Source: Phycisphaerales bacterium (lineage in GTDB: Bacteria; Planctomycetota; Phycisphaerae; Phycisphaerales; SM1A02). Taken from it: a stretch of DNA of 64,000 nucleotides. A program made the translations under genes and the position numbers. The stretch covers positions 124,001 through 188,000 of the forward strand of contig JASMLR010000003.1 in assembly GCA_030748575.1 (NCBI GenBank), written 5' to 3'. Numbering within the stretch: the stretch's first letter is position 1; each line of letters begins with the position of its first letter. This document shows, in pieces, positions 58,113-64,000 of this stretch. Under the pieces are notes generated by a model that was not told where the DNA came from, searched no databases, and saw nothing but the letters and a program-made list of their open reading frames with translations.

Positions 58113-60431
58113 ATGCCACTTCGATACACGGCGAGGATTCTCGACCACCTTTCGCGTGAAGACGGCCGACAGGCGACGGTCCATGAACTGGCCCGCGCGC
58201 TTCGGGCGCAAGGGGCGGACAAAGCGCTCATGCGTGAGGCCATGAAGGCGCTGCTTGAGGAAGGTGCCATCGAGGAGTCCGGGGAGCACATCAGACTTCC
58301 GGCTGTCGGGGAGGAGGTCATTGGCACGTATCGAGGCACGCGGCGTGGCTTCGGCTTCGTCGTCCCGGACTCTCCGGTGCGGGAGGGCGACATCTACATC
58401 CCCAAAGGGGCTGCCGAGGGGGCGATTTCGGGGGATCGGGTCCGGTGTGGCGTGGCCAGGCGGCACGGCTGGAAGGGCGGCTCGCCGGCCGGCCGGATCA
58501 TCGAGGTGATCGAGCAGGGGCAGACCACGTTTGCCGGCACGGTCGTGCAGCGAAAGGGCGGCTGGCTCGTGGAACCGGATGGCAGGCAGCTTCGCGAGCC
58601 TGTGATCATTCGAGACCCCGGCGCCAAGAGCATCAAGGTCGGCGACAAGGTCGTGTTTGACCTGCTGGTACCGCCCGACGGGGACTATCTCGGCGAAGGT
58701 GTGGTCACCGAAGTGCTGGGCGTGGCGGGCGAACCGGATGTTGAAACCGCCGCCGTCATTGCGGCGCATGGCTTGCGGACCGAGTTCCCTCAGGAAGTGA
58801 TTCGTGAAGCAAAGGAGGCCTCGGGGCTGGTCGAGGATGCGGGGCCGCATCGCGAGGATCTGCGAGATCTGGTGACGTTCACCATCGATCCGCCGGATGC
58901 GAAGGACTTTGATGATGCCATCTCGATCACGTGGGACGATGCGTCCGAGGAGTGGGAGCTTGGCATTCACATTGCGGACGTCGCCCACTTCGTCAGAGTC
59001 GGCACCGCGTTGGATGAGGAAGCCCGTGCCCGCGGGAACAGCACGTACCTGCCCAGGCTCGTCATCCCCATGTTGCCGGAGATTCTGAGCAACGGTGTGT
59101 GTTCCCTGCAGGAAGGGGTCGATCGGTGTGCCAAGAGCGTCTTTGTTCGGATCGACCGCCGTGGCCGTGTGCAGGACACGCGATTTCGCGCGACGGTGAT
59201 CAACTCGGATAAGCGATTCACATACCTGGAAGCCCAGGCGTGGATCGAAGGCGACGGAAAGGCTGCGCGGAAGGAGAGCCGAACCGACACTGAGCCAACC
59301 GAAGCGGTGCTGCACGCGGTTCGAGAGGCGGACCGACTCGCCCGGGTGATCAGAAAGCGGCGGCTTCGGGACGGCATGATCGTTCTGAACCTGCCCGATT
59401 CGGTGCTGTCGTTCGGAGAGGACGGGCGGGTGGCTGACGTGCAGCAGGAGGACAACGCCTTCACCCACACCATCATCGAAATGTTCATGGTGGAAGCGAA
59501 CGAGGCGGTCTCCCGGCTCTTCGACGCGTTGCGGACGCCCATCCTGCGAAGAATCCATCCGGAGCCGGCACTTGAGGATCTGGCTGAACTCCGGATGAAG
59601 GCGGGGGCCGCCGGGTTCAATGTGCCGGACGACGCCACCAGACACGATCTTCAGCAACTTCTGGACGCGACACGGGACCACCCATCGGCCAGAGCCGTGC
59701 ACTTTGCTGTGCTTCGGACGCTTACGAAGGCTGAGTACAGCCCGGCCATCGTGGGCCACTTCGCGCTGGCGAGCGAGCACTACGCGCACTTCACGTCCCC
59801 GATTCGTCGATACCCCGACCTTGTCGTGCATCGCGCCCTTGAAGCAGTGCTTGAGCACACCAGCAACGGGCAGGCGCGGTTCACCGGTCGCAGGCGGAGC
59901 GAGCTGGAGCAGTTGATGCGGGACGACGACCGGCCGCTGCCGCAGGATGAGTTGATCGCACTTGGAAGGCACTGCACGGAAACTGAAGGCAACAGCGAGG
60001 CGGCCGAACGAAGCCTGCGGGAGTTCCTCGTGCTTCAGCACCTGTCCGAGCACTACCTTGGCGAAGAACTGCCCGCGGTGATCAGTGGCTTCAACCCCGG
60101 GGGCCTCTGGGTGTCGCTGGACCGATTCCTTGTCGACGGCCAAGTGACGTGGGACAACTTCGGAACCGCCCGCCGGGATCGCTGGGTCGAACTGCAGGGG
60201 CAGGGCAGGATGGTCGCCAAGGGGAGCGGAGCAGTCATCGCGGTCGGCGATCCTGTCACGGTCCAGCTCGTGAAGGTTGACCCCACCAGCCGCCACATGG
60301 ATCTGCTGCTCAAGGATCGGCCGGACAGGTCCGCGGCGGACCTGCCGCGGGGGCCACGGGAGCGGCAGGGCAAGTCCCGGAAGCCGCGATCGCACAAGCG
60401 GTCCAGAGGCGGAAAGCGCCGCCGGCGGTGA
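58113..60431 (+). CDS. rnr: Ribonuclease R / RNase II family exoribonuclease
   Basis: TIDPPDAKDFDDAISI; ELGIHIADVAHFV; YLPRLVIPMLPEILSNGVCSLQEG; YAHFTSPIRRYPDLVVHRAL; basic C-terminus. Confidence 0.95.
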   Translation: MPLRYTARILDHLSREDGRQATVHELARALRAQGADKALMREAMKALLEEGAIEESGEHIRLPAVGEEVIGTYRGTRRGFGFVVPDSPVREGDIYIPKGAAEGAISGDRVRCGVARRHGWKGGSPAGRIIEVIEQGQTTFAGTVVQRKGGWLVEPDGRQLREPVIIRDPGAKSIKVGDKVVFDLLVPPDGDYLGEGVVTEVLGVAGEPDVETAAVIAAHGLRTEFPQEVIREAKEASGLVEDAGPHREDLRDLVTFTIDPPDAKDFDDAISITWDDASEEWELGIHIADVAHFVRVGTALDEEARARGNSTYLPRLVIPMLPEILSNGVCSLQEGVDRCAKSVFVRIDRRGRVQDTRFRATVINSDKRFTYLEAQAWIEGDGKAARKESRTDTEPTEAVLHAVREADRLARVIRKRRLRDGMIVLNLPDSVLSFGEDGRVADVQQEDNAFTHTIIEMFMVEANEAVSRLFDALRTPILRRIHPEPALEDLAELRMKAGAAGFNVPDDATRHDLQQLLDATRDHPSARAVHFAVLRTLTKAEYSPAIVGHFALASEHYAHFTSPIRRYPDLVVHRALEAVLEHTSNGQARFTGRRRSELEQLMRDDDRPLPQDELIALGRHCTETEGNSEAAERSLREFLVLQHLSEHYLGEELPAVISGFNPGGLWVSLDRFLVDGQVTWDNFGTARRDRWVELQGQGRMVAKGSGAVIAVGDPVTVQLVKVDPTSRHMDLLLKDRPDRSAADLPRGPRERQGKSRKPRSHKRSRGGKRRRR

Positions 60432-60485
60432 CACGATCGACATCGGGGGGTGGTACGCTGCGAATTCCAGAGCAGGAGGTCCGTC

Positions 60486-62471
60486 ATGGCAGATCACGCA
60501 GGCATCGAATCAGTGCTGCACGAGGACCGTGTTTTCGATCCACCCGCCGATTTCACCGACCGCTGCGGCGGGGCCTGGATCGAGTCGATGGATATGTACC
60601 GAGAACTCCACCGCCAGAGCGTGGAGGATGCCGATGACTTCTGGGATGCCGTCGCCAATGAACTGGATTGGTTCAAGCGATGGGACACGGTGCTGGAGTG
60701 GGATTGCCCGGACGCGAGATGGTTCGTCGGCGGCAAAATCAACGCCTGCCACAATTGCGTCGACCGTCTGATCAATATCGGTCACGGTGACGAGACGGCG
60801 CTTATCTGGGAGGGCGAGCCCGTTCCTGAGGGTGGACCCGAGATTCGCCGCTTCACCTACCGGGAATTGAAGGATGAAGTCTCTCGCTGCGCCAATGCGC
60901 TCAAGCAGATTGGCGTCAAGCGAGGCGATGTCGTCACGATCTACATGGGCATGGTTCCTGAACTCACCATTGCCGTACTTGCGTGCGCGCGAATCGGCGC
61001 TCCGCACAGCGTCATCTTCGGTGGATTCTCGTCGCAGGCCATTGCTGACCGGGTGGACGATGCTGATTCAAGAACAATCATTACGTGCGATGGCGCCTGG
61101 CGCCGCGGCAAGGTCGTACCGCTGAAGAAGAATGTCGATCAGGCTCTGGAAATGACCAACCGCGTCGAGAACGTGCTTGTGGTGCGTAGATGCGAGAACG
61201 ACATCGACATGCAAGCAGGTCGTGATCACTGGTGGCACGATGTGGTGGACCCCGCTTCGGACGATTGCCCCTGTGAGGAGATGGACAGCGAAGACATGCT
61301 GTTTCTGCTCTACACGTCGGGAAGCACGGGCAAGCCCAAAGGGATCGTGCATACGACGGGGGGGTATCTGGTTCATACGTTTCTGACCAGCAGATACGCG
61401 TTCAATCTTCGTCCCGGGAACGGCCATGTTTACTGGTGTACTGCCGACGTCGGGTGGATCACCGGCCACTCGTACATCATCTACGGCATCCTGCAGAATC
61501 ACGTGCCGACCCTCATGTACGAGGGGGCGCCGAATCATCCAGCACCGGATCGGTTCTGGGACATTTGCGAGCGGCATGCGGTGACGCACTTCTACACGGC
61601 ACCGACTGCCATTCGGGCTTTCATGAAGTGGGGGGAGGAGTACCCGCGTCGGCACGATCTCTCGAAACTGCTCGTGCTCGGTTCGGTCGGAGAGCCGATC
61701 AATCCGGAGGCATGGATGTGGTACCACCGTGTCATCGGGCATGAGCGGTGCCCGATCGTTGACACATGGTGGCAGACCGAGACCGGCGGCCACATGATCA
61801 CGCCACTTCCGGCAGCGACACCGACGGTGCCCGGATCGTGCACCCTTCCGTTTCTTGGGATCGACGCGGCTGTCGTGGCCGAAGACGGAGGCGAGCAGCC
61901 GGCCGGAACTGGTGGATTGCTGGTGATCCGGAAGCCCTGGCCGTCCATGCTGCGAGGCATTCACGGTGATCGGCAGCGATTCATCGATACGTACTTCTCT
62001 CGCGTCGAAGGCATGTACTTTGCGGGTGACAGTGCCCGGCGAGATGATCGCGGGTACTTCTGGATCATGGGCCGCATGGACGACGTGATCAACGTCTCGG
62101 GCCACAGGCTTGGCACGATGGAGGTTGAATCGGCGCTGGTCAGTCATGATGCAGTTGTTGAAGCTGCGGTCGTGGGGATGCCGCACGACGTCAAAGGCAC
62201 CGGGATTGCGGCGTTCTGCACGCTTGGTCCCGACTGGAAGCCGGATGATGCGCTTCGAGAAACGCTTCGGTCGCATGTGGCCGAGGAGATCGGAGCGATT
62301 GCCAAACCGGACATGATCCGCTTCACCGATGCGCTGCCCAAGACCCGTTCGGGAAAGATCATGCGCCGGCTTCTGCGTGACGTGGCCGCTGGGCGGGAGG
62401 CGGCGGGGGACATGACCACGCTTGAAGACTTCAACGTGCTGGCCAGGCTGCGAGGCTCTGACGACGGCTGA
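60486..62471 (+). CDS. acs: Acetyl-CoA synthetase (AMP-forming)
   Basis: [74 protein letters not shown]. Confidence 0.97.
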   Translation: MADHAGIESVLHEDRVFDPPADFTDRCGGAWIESMDMYRELHRQSVEDADDFWDAVANELDWFKRWDTVLEWDCPDARWFVGGKINACHNCVDRLINIGHGDETALIWEGEPVPEGGPEIRRFTYRELKDEVSRCANALKQIGVKRGDVVTIYMGMVPELTIAVLACARIGAPHSVIFGGFSSQAIADRVDDADSRTIITCDGAWRRGKVVPLKKNVDQALEMTNRVENVLVVRRCENDIDMQAGRDHWWHDVVDPASDDCPCEEMDSEDMLFLLYTSGSTGKPKGIVHTTGGYLVHTFLTSRYAFNLRPGNGHVYWCTADVGWITGHSYIIYGILQNHVPTLMYEGAPNHPAPDRFWDICERHAVTHFYTAPTAIRAFMKWGEEYPRRHDLSKLLVLGSVGEPINPEAWMWYHRVIGHERCPIVDTWWQTETGGHMITPLPAATPTVPGSCTLPFLGIDAAVVAEDGGEQPAGTGGLLVIRKPWPSMLRGIHGDRQRFIDTYFSRVEGMYFAGDSARRDDRGYFWIMGRMDDVINVSGHRLGTMEVESALVSHDAVVEAAVVGMPHDVKGTGIAAFCTLGPDWKPDDALRETLRSHVAEEIGAIAKPDMIRFTDALPKTRSGKIMRRLLRDVAAGREAAGDMTTLEDFNVLARLRGSDDG

Positions 62472-62594
62472 CTGCCCGGGCCGGCGTGAAATCAGCCGCG
62501 GTTGCCTCCCAATACTCCGAGTGGATATGGTGACCGGTTCGCGCCTTGCGCAACGCTGGGCGGTTGGAGTCGGGTCGGGGAGAGGAGTCCTTCC

Positions 62595-64000
62595 ATGAGC
62601 TTGATGCATCGAACGATCATTGCGGCCTTCGCTGTGGCACTGACCGCCGTGGCTGCTGCAGCAGCACCCTTTGGCGGCGCGAAGGTGCCGGACGGCGTGC
62701 TGAACATGCTCCCGGACGGGGCGTATGTGCTTGCGTACACCGACTCACTTCAGGACTTTCAGAAGGACCTTGTGACGACGGTTTCAGACGTTGAACCGCA
62801 GATGGCCATGATGGTCGCGATGGCGGGCCCAGCTGCGCAGCTGAACATGCTCATCCGCAAGTCATCCGCCGGGCCCGGAAGCGCGGGCGTCGTGCTTGAC
62901 GGCCCCGTGGCCTTGTTTCAGGCGGCTCCGGCCACGCCGGACGGCGATCCGATTGCAGGTGCTGTGTTCGAGGTTGCCGACACGACCGATCTTGTCGTGT
63001 CCCGGCCGGGCATGTTCCTGGTGATGAGTCCGGGGTCCAAATGGGTTGCGCTCGCCAACGCGGACTTCACGCCGGCCGGCCGGACCACATCAATCTCCAA
63101 CGGCATGCTCGACGCGTCCCTGGGCGTCAATGTTGATCAGGCCAAACTGGTCGAGGTGTTCGGTCCTCAGATCAATACGCTCCTGGCGACCATGCAGCAG
63201 CCGCTTCCCGAGGGCAGTGTTCCTTCGGAACAAGCCCAGGCCGTAGAGCGGGCCCAAGCGGCCAACGCAGCCAAACTCCGCATGTTCCTCGACATGATCG
63301 CTTCATGGAACATCGGTCTTGATCTCCATGGTGCCGAGATCGACGTGCTGCTCCGCAGCACTCAGACCGCCGGTACACCCATGGTGATGCCGGCGGGCGG
63401 CCTTGATGGCTTGACCAGGTCCATTCCCGCCGACATGCCCATACGCGGCGTGTTCGACGTGTCCGCGGTGGCCATGTTGATGTCCATGTCTCAGAGTGAC
63501 ATCGAGGCCATGCCGCCGGCGACCCGGGCGAGCCTTGAGAAGCTGCAGCCCGTGTGGGATGAGGCCGTGGCCTCGATGAAGAGCGGAGTCTCATTCGGCA
63601 TGTCCTTTGGCGACAAGGGAATCGAGATGGTGTCAGTCATGGACACGTCCGACCCGGACGGCGTCCTGAACATGGTGAAGCGTGCCTGGACTGCTCTGGG
63701 CGAGGCCGACCTTGGGATCAACGTCAAGCCGATCCGGATCCTCGCCGGAACGGGCGTGGGCTATGTGGTGACGATCGATGCCAAGCGGATGATGGACACC
63801 ATGGGCCTGGGCGCCATGATGCCGCCGGCCAGCGCGGGACAGCCTGGGTCGCTTGAGATGATGCAAGGTCTGTGCGACAGCCTCACGGGTCCAGATGGCC
63901 TTCCGGTCAGATACTTCCTTCAAGGCGACTCCGTCCTGAGCGTCATCGGAAACGGCAGGCTGGGTGAAGCTCGGAGGTTGTGGTCGTCCGGAGGGGCGGA
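62595..64000 (+). CDS. Hypothetical secreted protein, Met/Ala-rich, truncated by window end
   Basis: MSLMHRTIIAAFAVALTAVAAAAAPFGGAKVPDGVLNMLPDGAYVLAYTDSLQDFQKDL.. open to window end; signal peptide. Confidence 0.75.
   Translation, partial: MSLMHRTIIAAFAVALTAVAAAAAPFGGAKVPDGVLNMLPDGAYVLAYTDSLQDFQKDLVTTVSDVEPQMAMMVAMAGPAAQLNMLIRKSSAGPGSAGVVLDGPVALFQAAPATPDGDPIAGAVFEVADTTDLVVSRPGMFLVMSPGSKWVALANADFTPAGRTTSISNGMLDASLGVNVDQAKLVEVFGPQINTLLATMQQPLPEGSVPSEQAQAVERAQAANAAKLRMFLDMIASWNIGLDLHGAEIDVLLRSTQTAGTPMVMPAGGLDGLTRSIPADMPIRGVFDVSAVAMLMSMSQSDIEAMPPATRASLEKLQPVWDEAVASMKSGVSFGMSFGDKGIEMVSVMDTSDPDGVLNMVKRAWTALGEADLGINVKPIRILAGTGVGYVVTIDAKRMMDTMGLGAMMPPASAGQPGSLEMMQGLCDSLTGPDGLPVRYFLQGDSVLSVIGNGRLGEARRLWSSGGA

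Noticed and set aside
57903-60497. 864-aa minus-strand ORF antisense to rnr
   Set aside because: Mirror of a clear RNase R gene; shadow ORF caused by GC-rich codon use.
61068-62609. 513-aa minus-strand ORF antisense to acs
   Set aside because: Shadow ORF over an unambiguous acetyl-CoA synthetase gene.

Overview
High-GC bacterial chromosomal window of about 64 kb. Gene content suggests Planctomycetota, possibly Phycisphaerae-like; this is an inference and was not tested. It is densely packed with housekeeping and metabolic genes: LemA/M48 protease, M24 peptidase, a large zinc metalloprotease, Gfo/Idh/MocA oxidoreductases, rpsL-rpsG-thiF-like-nitroreductase, rnhA-purL-purQ, rlmE, TPP riboswitch-thiC, NDH-2-like oxidoreductase, crotonase plus short-chain fatty-acid permease, DEAD-box helicase, ABC1 kinase, tmk, YbdK-like ligase, M20 amidohydrolase, alaS, tpiA-secG-yicC, leuS operon, folC, hpt, MoxR, groEL-groES-groEL-dnaJ-grpE-fmdB, rnr, acs. 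I recognised no rRNA, tRNA, CRISPR array, prophage, transposase or defence island. I see no clear undescribed multi-gene system. The items most worth following up are: a 4-copy ~44-bp REP-like GC-rich tandem repeat just upstream of the fatty-acid permease; a TPP riboswitch whose 3' end doubles as the thiC Shine-Dalgarno; an rpsL-rpsG intercistronic region with two hairpins (possible S7 autoregulation) followed by a ThiF-like E1 gene in place of fusA; a domain insertion plus acidic linker directly before the HExxH motif of a large metalloprotease; a family of CPxCGYDxxGLPxxxxCPECG zinc-ribbon membrane proteins; the groEL-groES-groEL layout; a 56-aa orphan ORF with its own terminator; and a palindrome holding both stop codons of a convergent gene pair.
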